Shown here: positions 53,632 through 64,000 of the stretch, piece after piece | Layout of the letters: every line of letters begins with the position of its first letter | Position numbering within the stretch: position 1 is the first letter of the stretch | Source: Bathynomus jamesi | Taxonomy: Eukaryota > Arthropoda > Malacostraca > Isopoda > Cirolanidae | Reading direction: 5' to 3' | Assembly (NCBI GenBank): GCA_023014485.1 | Contig: JAJOZX010001570.1 | Span: forward strand, 267,001-331,000 | Length of the DNA: 64,000 bases | Translations under genes and position numbers: made by a program | Notes under the pieces: generated by a model | What the model was told of the DNA's origin: nothing | The model's input: the letters and a program-made list of their open reading frames with translations, nothing else | The model's database searches: none

Positions 53632-55799
53632 TAGAGCGGAGCATTTTTAAACTTTTTTCGATTTTCATTTTGTAATAGCGCGGAAAAGTGGCTCTTCTAC
53701 ATCAAAAGTGTGTGTGTAAAATCTCAGAGATCTGCAATATCTTCTGCCTCCACATGCGTGTTGAAAATCCAAAAAATGCGCCAAAATACGCATTTTTTCA
53801 ATATTTTCTTATAGTTTTAATTTTCATCCTACCTTCTTGTAATAGCAAGGAAAAGCATCCTAGAGGTTTAATTTAGACTAGTTTTAAATATTTTTGTCCT
53901 GCGATAATATCTTCTGCCACCACAAACATTCCAAAATACGGAAAAATCTACATAAATCATGTATTTTGCATATTCAGCCTATATACTAATAAATTCACTT
54001 TGTACGTCATGTAGTACTCCTTCTAGAAGCTTCCCCACAGCCTGGTATGGTGTGTTGCTCATCATTGCCATATATGGCAATGAGTCAGTGAGTGATGACT
54101 GACGAGTCATGACTCACAATACTCTACCAGGCCTTCTTGCTATCACTTCCCTGCAGTGTTGTGCTAGCTACGTTTCAGGTAAGATGTGGATTGTTGCTCT
54201 TGCTGTTAATACATCTTTGGAACACGACAACACACATATGTGGACATATACTGCATATTTTAGTGCATGATAATACGTTGGTGTAATATACAAAACTTCT
54301 GCAGAATGCAAGAATATTTTACGTTTTAGGAGTAATTTCTTAATTTTTATATTAATTACTGTGTTTTTCACAATGTCAGTACCAGCTCAAGCAACAAGAA
54401 CTTCAAGTTGCCCTATATTTGGGGCTCCAGCTGATCTAGACAAGAGGTGCCTTCCAACCTATAAGGATGTCATGAAATATTTTCATCAAATAAGGTTGAA
54501 TCTGAAGACATCGAAGAAAGAGCCTACAGTTGCAGAAATTTTGGGTGTTCTCTCAAAAACTCTCTAAGATTTGTGAAAAACAGCCTCTATTCCTACTGTT
54601 TCTCATAACTGTGTCATTCAAGTGATTAAAAATTACCATGAAAAATGTCAAAACCTTCTAAAGTCAATAAAAAGAAAACAAGATAGTGACTCATTCAAAA
54701 TTAAATTACAAACATTTCAAAATGAGGCAGAAAACAAATTATTTGACATCAGTGCTTGCAAATATGAAAATTTTGAGAAGTGTTCATGTGAAAATTTTGA
54801 TAAGTGTTCATGTGAAAACCATCTCAAGGTTCCAGCAATTGAACAAGACTTCCTTAAAGATCAGAGAACAACAAGAAAATTGGCAATAGGCTCTCTTGAT
54901 GTTTCACAAACTCGTAAAGATCGAGCAACTATTGCTAGAAGACAACAGAGAATGAAACAGTATGAACCAAAACCATCTACCAGTAAAGGACAAGCAACTG
55001 AAACACTGTCATCAACATCAAGTGAAACAGAAGGAGCAGATTCTGATTATGAACTGACACAGAGAATCAAATCGATGGAACAATCTCATCATTGGCTATA
55101 GCTTGTGACAGAACTGGTGTGTTAGACAGGTCTGCTGCTATAATTGCTTTGGCTGTTCTTGAAGATGTGGGAATTATAAACGAAAAAGATTTAAGTTCAG
55201 TAATAGACAGATGCAAAATTAGGAGAGCTAGAAAAAGAGCGAGATCTATCATTCAAAAGAGAGATTACGAAGAAGAAACTATGGAGAGTATCTATTTCGA
55301 TGGAAGAAAGGACAGAACTACAGTGCAAGAAAAAGTTGGCAGTAAAGGTTATCAAAAAAATATAACAGAAGAACATGTCACTTTGCTTCAAGAACCAAAC
55401 TCGCATTATATTGGGCATGTAACTCCTGCTTCTGGCTCAGCACAGAGTATATCTTCTGCAATTTTGGATTTTTTTCGCTCAAATAAGATTGATACTTCAG
55501 AAGTTAAAGCCATTGGATGTGACGGGACAGCAGTTAACACTAGAACAGCGGAAATTTTTGCATACCCATAACAGCGAGAGGCGGTCAAATTGACGCCACC
55601 TAATATTATTTTAAATTTACGTTTACATTTGTATTTATTGAAGGAAAATTATACTTTTTACAGGTATTTAATTTTATTTGAAGTAAATAAACGGTATTTA
55701 TTTATAACCATATACGATAAAACCAATTACGCTTATAAATTAATAAAACTTTAGGGTTAACTTCGCAAAATAATAATCCTTTTTTCATCTTACTAATAA

Positions 55800-57440
55800 A
55801 TCCTAGTTTTTATTTCTGTGCTTTTCTATGTTGAGAACACTTCTTGCAAATGATTTTCTTGATTACGTGGCTTGTGCATGATCCACATACCTTTTTTTTA
55901 CATTTGTGACAAATTTCACAAGTTTTATTTTGCTTGCAAATTCGCACTTGGCATTGTTTTCTTTTCCAGGACAATATCACATCTGTCTCTGCAGTGTCGT
56001 CTTCACTGATATCCTGCTCTGCGTCACTCTTTTTAAAACCCTGTCATAATTGTAATGCTAGCTGCAGAAGAAAGTTGTGACGAGTAATGTTCTTACCAGT
56101 AACTTCCCTATAGAGAACAGCTGCATTGATTCCAGCAAGGTCCAACATATTATAGAAAACATGAATGGGCCACCTTCTTGAACCAGCTTTAGTGCTGTAT
56201 TTGCGAGCCATCTGATCAACTATATCTACTCCATATTTTGTTGAATTGTAGTAAGTCATAGTTTCAGGGGTTCTTTTTGCATTATCTTCAACTTGAACAC
56301 AGCTATGCACGCTGCTCAGAAGAATCACATTTTTATTTGGTTTGCATTGATAGACAGTTAGCGTTGCTTGGTCATTTTTCAAAACATGAGTGTTGAACCT
56401 TTTGTCTTGCAAATTCTTGATGGCAATTGGCACTTCTTTTCGGGCACGATTCATTGTCCCAACAAGGGTAGTATTTTTGTGTTGTAATTTACGACAAACT
56501 CACTGAAGTAAAAAAGTTGTCAGTCGTAATGTTTCTTCCTTTGCCAAGGTATGGTTCGACAAGTTGAAGAACTACATATTCTGAAAGCGGTTGGTTTGAT
56601 GGGCGCTTTGCATCTTTACCAAGGTATGGGGAATCCGTTCAAGAAGTATTTTGACTTGGTATCAGCAGCTATCCAAAATTTTATACCAAATTTGTCTGGC
56701 TTAGTGGCAATGTACTGGGTAAAAGGGCACCTTGCTTTAGTGGGAATAACTGTTCATCAACAGTTATATATTCGCTTGGTCTGTAGCAAGCAATGCAATT
56801 TTGGGTGAACCGATTCCAAACTTGAGATGTCAGTGCAAATTTGTCCGTTTTCAGCCTTTCAGATCTGTTAGACTTCATGTCAAAACGGAGGTATCTCATA
56901 ATTTCTCGAAAGCGATCTCGTGCCATTGTTTCACGAAAGAAAGGAGGTCCCCACTCTTTTGACCAGAGATCATCAGCAGGTTGCCCCTTGGCCAATATTC
57001 CTCGAGCAAACATGATGCCAATAGTAGCCATAATTTCTTCCAGTGACACAGTCCATGAAGTAGTTTTCAATCGTCTATGAGCTTCTGCTTGAGTACACTT
57101 TTGTATATGTTTCAAAATAAAATCATCAATTAGCAATCTAAAAGCACTCAAAAAATCATTTTCAGCAATTTGTCATTTGGCATAAACTGTGGGGCCAGGT
57201 TCTTCACGTACAATATTCTGTGATCGGGTTTTTCCCTCATTTCTGTTGCCTTGTTCAATAACCTCCCATTCTGTGCCATCCTTTGCCGTTAAAACTGAAC
57301 CAACTTCAATCAAAGCAGGAGTTTCGCATCACTTTTTCTTCCCATAAAGCCTCCCATCTTTCCTGCAAGTAATAAAGCACAATGGTAAGTCGCTATTACA
57401 GGCCCGTAGCCAGACCGAATGGATAGGGGGGACAATGAAG

Positions 57441-57496
<56 letters not shown>

Positions 57497-58002
57497 TTCT
57501 AATTCAATTCGGCAAACAGTGGTGAAAAGTGCCGAGTTTTTCCAGGGGGGCAGAATGTTTTACAGGGGGGGCTTTGCCCCTCTTCCCCCCCCCCCCACCC
57601 TGTGGCTACGGGCCTGTGCTATTATAATATTTATATATATAACCATAATGGTTCTACAATATGACACGAAATCATTGCTAATCATCATCAATAAACTTAT
57701 GCACGAATCGCCATACTGAAACTGACAAAGATGTAAATATTTATTGTACTCACCCGCAACATGACCAGCATTGAACGTTTTATTAGCTGAATCAGTTTGT
57801 GCCTGGTCATCACTTTCTTCATTTGACTCAGATGATGAACTTTCTGCCTGAGGAATATAATCATCTTCACCATCATCACTGTCCAATGATATATCACTTC
57901 CTTCTGAGTTTGATTCTGAAATTGCTTGCAAAGATCGAAGAATTTCTTCATTTGAAAGAGAGGGGTTTGCACACACGATTGCAGCTTGGAAGCGCAACAC
58001 AC
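55800..58002 (-). pseudogene. piggyBac transposase, frameshifted
   Basis: Exon 1 (58000-57754): LSNEEILRSLQAISESNSEG and an acidic, Ser-rich stretch. An intron with GTGAGT donor and TTACTTGCAG acceptor occupies 57753-57363 and contains a MITE. Exon 2: FLSAFRLLIDDFILKHIQKC, IMATIGIMFARGILAKGQPA, MRYLRFDMKSNRSER, ITVDEQLFP (first Asp), GIKFWIAADTKSKYFLNGFP, NITTDNFFTS (second Asp), MNRARKEVP, then NSTKYGVDIVDQMARKYSTK and RRWPIHVFYNMLDLAGINA (third Asp in GVDIVDQ). The C-terminal zinc knuckle CQVRICKQNKTCEICHKCKK ends near 55830. Several shifts (about 57150, 56660, 56470, 56040). Confidence 0.92.
57399..57616. mobile_element. hAT-type MITE with CAGGCCCGTAGCC ends
   Basis: Ends CAGGCCCGTAGCCAGA and (inverted) CAGGCCCGTAGCCACAGG. 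Flanks CGCTATTA (57391-57398) and TGCTATTA (57617-57624) form an 8-bp duplication with one mismatch. Inside are an (AT)n run (57445-57494), G/C homopolymers and no coding capacity. Inserted in the intron of the piggyBac transposase gene. Confidence 0.92.
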
Positions 58003-59976
58003 ACTGAACCGCCGTGTGTTGTTGTCAACAACATACAGCGAGATTGAACATGTTATGACAAGTCTTTACAGCACTCCTGTATTGCTTTTATGAGAAACGG
58101 TCAAAGTGACTGTTTCGCTGTTATAGTAATATCGCTGAATATCTTCTGAAATAATTAGATATATTGAATCATATTATACCACAAAAAGGTTATTGGCGTA
58201 GTGAAGGCATTCATGGAATATGATGGCGAACTAATCCGAATTAAGCAAGATATGCTAATTAAATTTGGAAAAAGCGGTCAAAATGACCACTTCGCTGTTC
58301 TAGTGTTAATACAGGACCAAAAGGAGGAGTGATAAGAAGTAGTGAAGAGCACTTTCAGAGAGCACTCCAATGGCTGATTTGCTTGCTTCACACTAATGAA
58401 CTTCCCTTGCGGCACATAGTGACTGACATAGTCTGACATTGATGGTAAAACAACAGGTCCTCAGAGTTTTACAGGGCCTATAGGAAGAGAGTTAATTGAT
58501 TGTGAAAAGAGACCTGTTGTTGAGTTTGAAGCAGTTGAAGCGGAAGAAATTGTAGTTGACAGAGATGATCTGAGCACAGATCAGAAATATTTGGCAGAAA
58601 TCTATGATGCTGTGTCAAAAGGTGAATGTACTCCCTCTCTAGCTCAAAGGAAACCAGGCAAAATGGCACACTCCAGATGGGTGACAACTGCTAACCACAT
58701 ACTTCGTCTCTACGTTTCAAATGAAGAACCTTCAGACAATCTTAAGTGTATCGTGGATTATATTATGGAAGTTTATATTCCAATGTGGTTTCAAATTAAG
58801 AGAAATTCTTCAGCAACACAGGGAGCCAAACATCTTTATCAAATGATACAACACTCGAGGTCATTGAGTGCCCACTGTATAGAAATAGTTGATCGTGTTA
58901 TTCAGAGAAATTCCTATTTTTCTCATCCTGAGAATATTCTCCTTAGTATGATTCATGATGAAGCAAAACATATCAGAGAATTAGGATGGAGGAGAATCCT
59001 TAAAGCAAGAGATTCTGAGTCAGCCACAGTGAGAGTGTTTAAATTGCCCACGTTGAACTTTCAGTGCAGTGAGTACTACAACATGATTAACTGGCAAACT
59101 TGTGAGCCATCAGAGCCTCCTCTGACAAAAGTTCTATCACACTCCGACATCCTGAACTATATCTCATCAGGAGATGTACCTGATTTCATCCCACGCTTTC
59201 CTTGCCACACCCAAGCAGTTGAATGGCATATAAAGCTGGTAACAGAGGCTTCAGCTGCAGTATGCGGTTCAGAGGCAAGGGATGGATTTATCAGAGCAAG
59301 ATTAGAATCCAGAAAGAAAATACCAAGAATGGAAACAAAAAGTGACTACAGCGTGTAACTAGCCTAAGTCCGATAATGGTAGGGTGGTTGGGTCAGGCAA
59401 GGAGGAACTCGAAATACAGCCACCTCCACGTGGTGAGTTCTATGTTATTTTGTCAATATAATACATTCAATATTGACGAAATAAGCGAGGAGCTGCATGT
59501 ATATTACATAATAAGTCAAATATATAAACTTCTTAAATTACTAAAATATGATATAATGAATTGTTAATTGCATTACTTAATACAGAATTAACGAATAAAC
59601 TGTGGTGTAGGGCCGAAGTTGACCATAATAGCGTCATTATAAAATACGCTATTTATGTAAATTTTCCCATATTTTGGAATGTTTGCGGAGGCAGAAATTA
59701 TCACAGGACAAAAATATTTAAAACTAGTCTAAAATAAACCTTTAGGATGTTTTTCCTCGCTATTACAAGAAGGTAGGATGAAAATTAAAACTATAAGAAA
59801 ATATTGAAAAAATGCGTATTTTGGCGCATTTTTTGGATTTTCAACGCGCGTGCGGAGGCAGAAGATATTATTGTAGATATCTGAGATTTTACACACTCAC
59901 TTTTGATGTGGAAGAGCCACTTTTCCGCGCTATTACAAAACAAAAATAAAAAAAAGTGTAAAAATGCTCCACCCTA

Positions 59977-60477
59977 ATGTACAACCACAGACCCTTGAGT
60001 ACAGAATCAGAAGCAACAGAGTAAACTGAAGTGAAGTATTGTGGGTAAATCTGTTATAAAATACACCCTAAAATTACTAGATTGGGGTTTTCTTTCCTGT
60101 GAGAGGATACCCAATGTACTCAGCCCTCGAAAGGGATGTAAGAATGGATTATTCACCGATTTCTGTATTTATTTTGGGTATATAACCAGTGGAGGGGTAG
60201 TTAGTGAACCTTTTGTTCTGAAGGGGTCAATAATTAATTGTTCTAGGGAAGTAAGCAGCAGGGACAAACCTCTGAGGGAAAGATATGGAATGATGCATGC
60301 TACTGGCTTACTACTAATTGATATTCCAGTGGTTTAAAAAAAAAAAGGGTGGGTGAGTTAGTGAGAGGATTTGGCCCATTCTTTTCTTTCATTTGACAGG
60401 AATAAGGTGGCACTTCTAGCCTTGATTTGGTTTTCCTTCTTTTCTTTTTTTTTTCACTGTTCCTACTGATACGCTGG

Positions 60478-60520
<43 letters not shown>

Positions 60521-60999
60521 CCAACTTGAATTCCCAGATGATTTGTGATCCAATACACCTGGCTAGAGTGGTGGATGAACAAAGGGGTTATTTGCCAGAT
60601 TTCCCCATGGTATAGTGTGGGAAGAACACTACAGTCAAATTTATGGGTCCTGGTCTCTTGATCCAGTGTTAAGGGAAATAGAGACAGTGAAGTGAATCAA
60701 GCAAGAAAAAAACAGTAAATGTGCTCTGGGCAGAAACTGTAGGTTGTGCCAGAAACAAGGAGGTTATACCAGTGAACAATGTGTAGGTTAAGTGAAACGA
60801 AAGTGGTGCTAAAAAAAGAAAATGCCAGTATTTACCATGTGCATATTTGGAAGTAATGTATAATGCTTAGTGGTAGCTACAATATTCTGGAATTAATGTA
60901 TAATGTTTAGTGGTACCAAATTGATTAATGTAATAGTGAGATTTGGGCATTTTGTTAAGTTGACTTGGTTATGTAAATAGTTTTTCCTTATTTGTTATA
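59977..60999 (+). other. Gypsy 3' region, before mariner
   Basis: Continuation of the Gypsy after element C. An open frame of 98 codons (60041-60337) has no recognised domain. An A37 tract is at 60481-60517. No LTR border seen. Confidence 0.5.
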
Positions 61000-62272
61000 T
61001 CAGGTCATCCCATAAGTAATGTCATTTTTTAGATCGGAATTTGAAGGACAAAAAGAAACTCAACTGAAACTTTAATCTAGTATATATTTTCCATCGGAAT
61101 CAATGACACTCTGCCAATGTCCTACAAGCTTTTCAATGCCATGTTTATAAAATTCAGGCAGTTTTGAGGCAAAAAACATACAAAGACTTGTGCACAGGTC
61201 ATCTAAAGAAGTATACTGTTTCTCGTCAAGATAGTTTTGCAGACTCCTGAAGAGATGATAATCTGAAGGCGCAAGGTCTGGAGGATGTGGAAGTTTTTCC
61301 CACCCAAGCTCCTCAATTTTTGCAGAAGTGATCCAAGTGGTATGAGGACGTGCATTGTCGTGGTGGAACATGATTCCTTTCCGATTAACCAAAGAAGGTC
61401 TCTTTTCTTTTAGTGCAGTGTTCAATCGATCCAGTTGTTGACAGTAGACTTGAGCGGTGATTGTTTGGTTGTGTGGTAAGGTTTCAAAGTGTATTACACC
61501 ACCTTTATCCCACCAAACACTAAGCAACACCTTCCGAGGGTGAAGATTTGGTTTTGGCTGTGGTGTCGCTGGTTCTCCGGCACAAACCCACTGTCGACGG
61601 CGCTTAACATTCTGGGACAGTATCCACTTTTCATCACGTCACTAAATGGTGCAAAAACGGATCTTGGAGTTCATGGGAATGAAGAGCTGTGCTAATGTTT
61701 ACCCACACCCTCAGACTGTCGACTGACAATTCATGTGGCACCCATTTTCCTAACTTAAGCACTTTCCCAAGTTGTTGCAAATGTCAATGGATGGTGGACA
61801 GGGATGAATTGAGTTTCTGGGCCAATTCTTCGACAGTTGTTGAACAGTCTTCTTCAAGTACGGCTAACAGCAGGTCATCATCAAACTCAGCAGGGCATCC
61901 AGAGCATGCTGCATCTGTCAAACAGCAGTCACCATTCCTAAACTTTTGAAACCATCTTTGACATTTCCTCACATGCAGAATATCATTGCCATAAACTTCC
62001 TGAATGTTTTGCATTGCTTCAGTAGCACTATTCCCTTTTTTGAACTTGTAAAGCATTATATGCCTGATATGCTCTTCTGATACCACCATGTTTATGGGGG
62101 TTCACATAAAACAAAACACACGTCTTCACTGGTCAAGGTCTGTAAAGTATGTAGCAAAACACGATAAATCTCCTCTTAGATATAACCTTCGGAAAATTTA
62201 TGCTTAAACCAAGTAGGCCTAGTTTAAACTTAATCTATCGTAAAAAATGACATTACTCATGGGATGACCTGA
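61000..62272 (-). mobile_element. mariner transposon, full length
   Basis: TA duplicates (60998-60999, 62273-62274) and ends TCAGGTCATCCCATAAGTAA and (inverted) TCAGGTCATCCCATGAGTAA; 1273 bp, the mariner size. It belongs to the same family as 1-915. Inserted in the 3' part of the Gypsy. Confidence 0.97.
61072..62089 (-). pseudogene. mariner transposase, frameshifted
   Basis: The start MVVSEEHIRHIMLYKFKKG leads to the helix-turn-helix region (GNSATEAMQNIQEVYGNDIL, CQRWFQKFRNGDCCLTDAAC) in frame 62089-61784. The middle, with the first catalytic Asp, is shifted. The last frame (61530-61072) has LLSVWWDKGGVIHFETLPHN, NRKGIMFHHDNARPHT (second Asp) and PPDLAPSDYHLFRSLQNYLD (third Asp). As in the copy at 1-915 the second and third Asp are 31 rather than 34 residues apart. 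Inactive through frameshifts. Confidence 0.94.
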
Positions 62273-62274
62273 TA

Positions 62275-64000
62275 ATTGGCCAGTTTGAGTAAAGCAATTG
62301 TTATTAAATAAGTCTGTCATAATTTGTGGTACTATTGAGTTTTAATGTAAGTAAGTTAACTAAGTGGGAGGGTCAGCATTGTTTTGATGCAATAACTTTT
62401 GTAATGTATACTCCCATGTTTAGACTGTCAATAGATGCATTATCCTGGTAGAGAACATGGAGGAAGAAAGAATTGTGAGAGGGGTTTTTTTCTTTTGGGG
62501 TTATGGAGTTTTTCACAAAAACCTCACCCTAATTTTCAAGTCTGATTTGGTCCTTCTCACAAGTTTCTCTCTCCCCACAGGAGTCTAGTTAGTAAGCCTG
62601 TTAACTGTAAAAACACGGTATGGTAACATCCAGACTGTTTGATCTTGGAAGCCTATTAAAAGGTTATGAAACCTGAATAGATTGCCCTATAGACATGCTG
62701 AGATTAATACAGACGTGTCCTGTTGGAAGCCAAGGGAGTTTGGAAAGCCTTTAAAGGTATGATGTTAAGTGCTCCAGCTTGTAATCCTTGGCCAGTGTAC
62801 AATAGGAATAAAGACTTGTTCATAATCCTTATTCCTAGTTATTGTGGTGTTGTCATTTGTATTTCACCATCATTATTAGTATTAATTATTATTATTAAAA
62901 GTAGACATATATATAGGTTGTTGAAACTGTGACTGAGTATAGATGAGTGTAATAAATCCAGCCAGGTTAGAATCAGACATCAGACCTTTACTTATTGCCT
63001 GGTTTGCAGTGCATGTGGGAGACCTGGAGTTTCTTTTAGCCAAATCCAGTCATCTGTGATCCCATCATGTAACTAGCTAGAGAACCGATTATCATTATTA
63101 TAGGTCACCAGTCACATTATTCCAGAGTTAGGTTTTTGCCCATGCTTGTTTGGCATGGCATGGATTATAGGTTGATTAACTCATGTGAGATAGGTTTGCC
63201 ATAATTGTCAATGTTTGTAGTTATTATGTGTGTGCTTTGATTTCATGAGTAAATTATGTTTTCCAGTGATCAATTATGAAGTCATGATTCCAGTTAATGT
63301 TTGTTGATTAATTGCCTGTTATGTTATTATTGTGATTAATTGTGCCTGGTGCATGTAACTAATAATCTTGTGTTGTCTAGGCAACCAGTTGGGATTCAAC
63401 TCACATGGTCCAGATTCATCAGGCTTGGATTGTGGATCCAATCCAGTGGGAGCTACACAGTCCATTGAGGTTGTGTCAACCACTGTTGGTCACTGGGATT
63501 TGCCCTGGAATCAGGCTGGTGACCCTAACCCTACTAACTAGCCAGTGTATAAAGTGTCTAAGTGTATAAAGAAATTGAAACTCAGGTCATAAGGGGGAGG
63601 TCAAGTTTGGAGGGTAGCTAGGCTGGGACAGGGGTTAACATTCTGTGCAAGTCATTTCCGGTACTTGTTTCACACTTGCTTTCTTTCCTTTCTGACAAAT
63701 CTCACTAAGTGTTATTGGTTTTCCAGAGGTTTTGTTAATTGTGATTCATTGCCAGTCTTTTTGTTATGTTTATACTTTCATACTGAATAATTGTTTATTT
63801 CAGATATAATAAAGAGAAACACAAACAGAGTAGTTTACTTCTATTAGGTCTACCTTTGAATTCCAGCCCTTTCTTGGACTCTGAGTGGTTGGTTCTCCTA
63901 CTCATTGGAGAGTCAGATTTAGACACCTGAACTGGGGGAAGTCCTTTACAGTTAACGTGCGAGTCAGACCCTGGAAATAAACCACTGACAAGAGAGGCAT
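62275..64000 (+). other. Gypsy 3' UTR and probable LTR start
   Basis: No open frame of note. A purine tract AAGGGGGAGG near 63590 may be the polypurine primer, and AATAAAG near 63806 and AATAAACC near 63977 look like polyadenylation signals, as expected at the 3' end of an LTR element. TATAAAG occurs twice at about 63548-63570. LTR borders cannot be set because no second copy is in the window. Confidence 0.45.

Larger units (their letters stand above)
55538..58305 (-). mobile_element. piggyBac transposon
   Basis: TTAA target copies at 55534-55537 and 58306-58309. Perfect 13-bp inverted ends CACTAGAACAGCG, and inner inverted motifs GCGGTCAAATTGACG and GCGGTCAAAATGACC. One transposase gene on the minus strand with an intron. 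piggyBac excises exactly, and the insertion point falls within an open codon stretch of element C. Confidence 0.95.
54361..59358 (+). pseudogene. Element C transposase, split by piggyBac
   Basis: Part 1 (54361-55537) has shifted frames with PAQATRTSSCPIFGAPADLD, a Cys-rich KCSCENFDKCSCEN, and 55092-55537 with LAIACDRTGVLDRSAAIIAL, YFDGRKDRTTVQEK (probable first Asp) and VKAIGCDGTAVNT (second). A TTAA target at 55534 marks the piggyBac insertion. Part 2 resumes at 58306: GVIRSSEEHFQRALQWLICL, LHTNELPLRHIV, then in the 255-aa frame 58591-59358 KMAHSRWVTTANHILRLYVS, SHPENILLSMIHDEAKHIRE, FPCHTQAVEWHIKLVTEASA (probable Glu in QAVE). This protein type is frequent and mostly unnamed in invertebrate genomes. 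Stops at about 54566, 55099 and 58434. Confidence 0.8.
53632..59976 (+). mobile_element. Element C: TAGGGTGG-type DDE transposon
   Basis: Left end TAGAGCGGAGCATTTTT and right end (inverted) TAGGGTGGAGCATTTTT, followed by inverted arms of about 340 bp (53632-53974, 59640-59976). A perfect 8-bp target duplication ATGTACAA stands at 53624-53631 and 59977-59984. Net length about 3.6 kb without the piggyBac at 55538-58305. Transposase on the plus strand. Inserted in the Gypsy's 3' part. Confidence 0.93.
39480..64000 (+). mobile_element. Ty3/Gypsy retrotransposon, 5'-truncated, heavily nested
   Basis: The plus-strand domain order is gag zinc knuckle, protease, reverse transcriptase, RNase H, OTU-like domain, second protease-like domain, integrase with GPY motif and a long C-terminal extension. 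Its own sequence is about 39480-43355, 50728-53631, 59977-60999 and 62273-64000; the gaps are later insertions (elements A/B, C and a mariner). No 5' LTR is visible. The 3' end, with purine tract AAGGGGGAGG near 63590 and AATAAA signals near 63806, may contain the beginning of an LTR that runs past the window. In-frame stops show decay, but long stretches are still open. Confidence 0.85.

Noticed and set aside
57435..57719. Open frame starting with IYIY and ending in a Pro/Gly-rich stretch
   Set aside because: It is the MITE's AT repeat and C/G homopolymers; no protein domain.
61489..61949. Plus-strand frames within the 61-kb mariner
   Set aside because: Shadows of the minus-strand transposase.
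1..64000. CRISPR arrays, bacterial operons or Shine-Dalgarno signals
   Set aside because: No spaced direct repeats; introns, microsatellites and eukaryotic transposons show a metazoan genome.
1..64000. Conserved host protein-coding genes
   Set aside because: All recognisable domains belong to transposons; zinc fingers at 20061, 30005 and 47970 are parts of transposases between terminal repeats, not host ZBED genes.

Overview
The window reads as AT-rich intergenic DNA from a metazoan with a large, transposon-filled genome. The element mix (Tc1/mariner DD34E, DD37D-like, DD41D and classic mariner, several hAT lineages, piggyBac, a Ty3/Gypsy element with an OTU domain, LINE scraps, 5S-derived and tRNA-derived SINEs, long AT and TG microsatellites) suggests an invertebrate, most likely an arthropod. 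That assignment is inference; no host gene, rRNA or functional tRNA gene was found to confirm it. Practically everything that codes is transposon protein.

Layout. 1-915: 3' two thirds of a mariner cut by the window edge. 918-6850: non-coding DNA with microsatellites, two striking palindromes and old 5S-type SINE copies. 6855-9000: LINE tail, two tRNA-like SINEs, an AT-flanked repeat and a fold-back mariner. 9000-14465: small MITEs and hAT remnants. 14465-17392: fossil transposon of an 'AERGV' family, split by a hAT. 17581-23174: three-level nest, hAT containing hAT containing a DD37D-like Tc1/mariner. 23929-28758: second 'AERGV' element with TAGGGTGG ends, carrying an intact Tc1 and a hAT. 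29720-32402: hAT with perfect 8-bp target duplication. 32446-37340: Tc1 containing an intron-bearing hAT that itself contains a 5S SINE. 38114-39045: DD41D fold-back element.

From about 39480 to the window end lies one 5'-truncated Ty3/Gypsy retrotransposon (gag zinc knuckle, protease, RT, RNase H, OTU-like domain, a second protease-like domain, integrase and a long C-terminal extension). It was opened by later insertions: at 43356-50727 a poorly known zinc-finger DDE element (B) that was itself hit by a second poorly known element (A, about 700-bp inverted repeats); at 53632-59976 a TAGGGTGG-type element (C) whose transposase was split at a TTAA by a piggyBac, whose own intron then took a hAT MITE; and at 61000-62272 a mariner.

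The nesting gives a relative chronology. The most intact coding unit is the Tc1 transposase at 24241-25272. The most interesting biology is (i) evidence that elements C, D and the fossil at 14465 form one DDE group with shared termini, 8-bp target duplications and matching catalytic motifs, (ii) the uncharacterised elements A and B, and (iii) the Gypsy with an OTU domain whose catalytic Cys is replaced by Ser.
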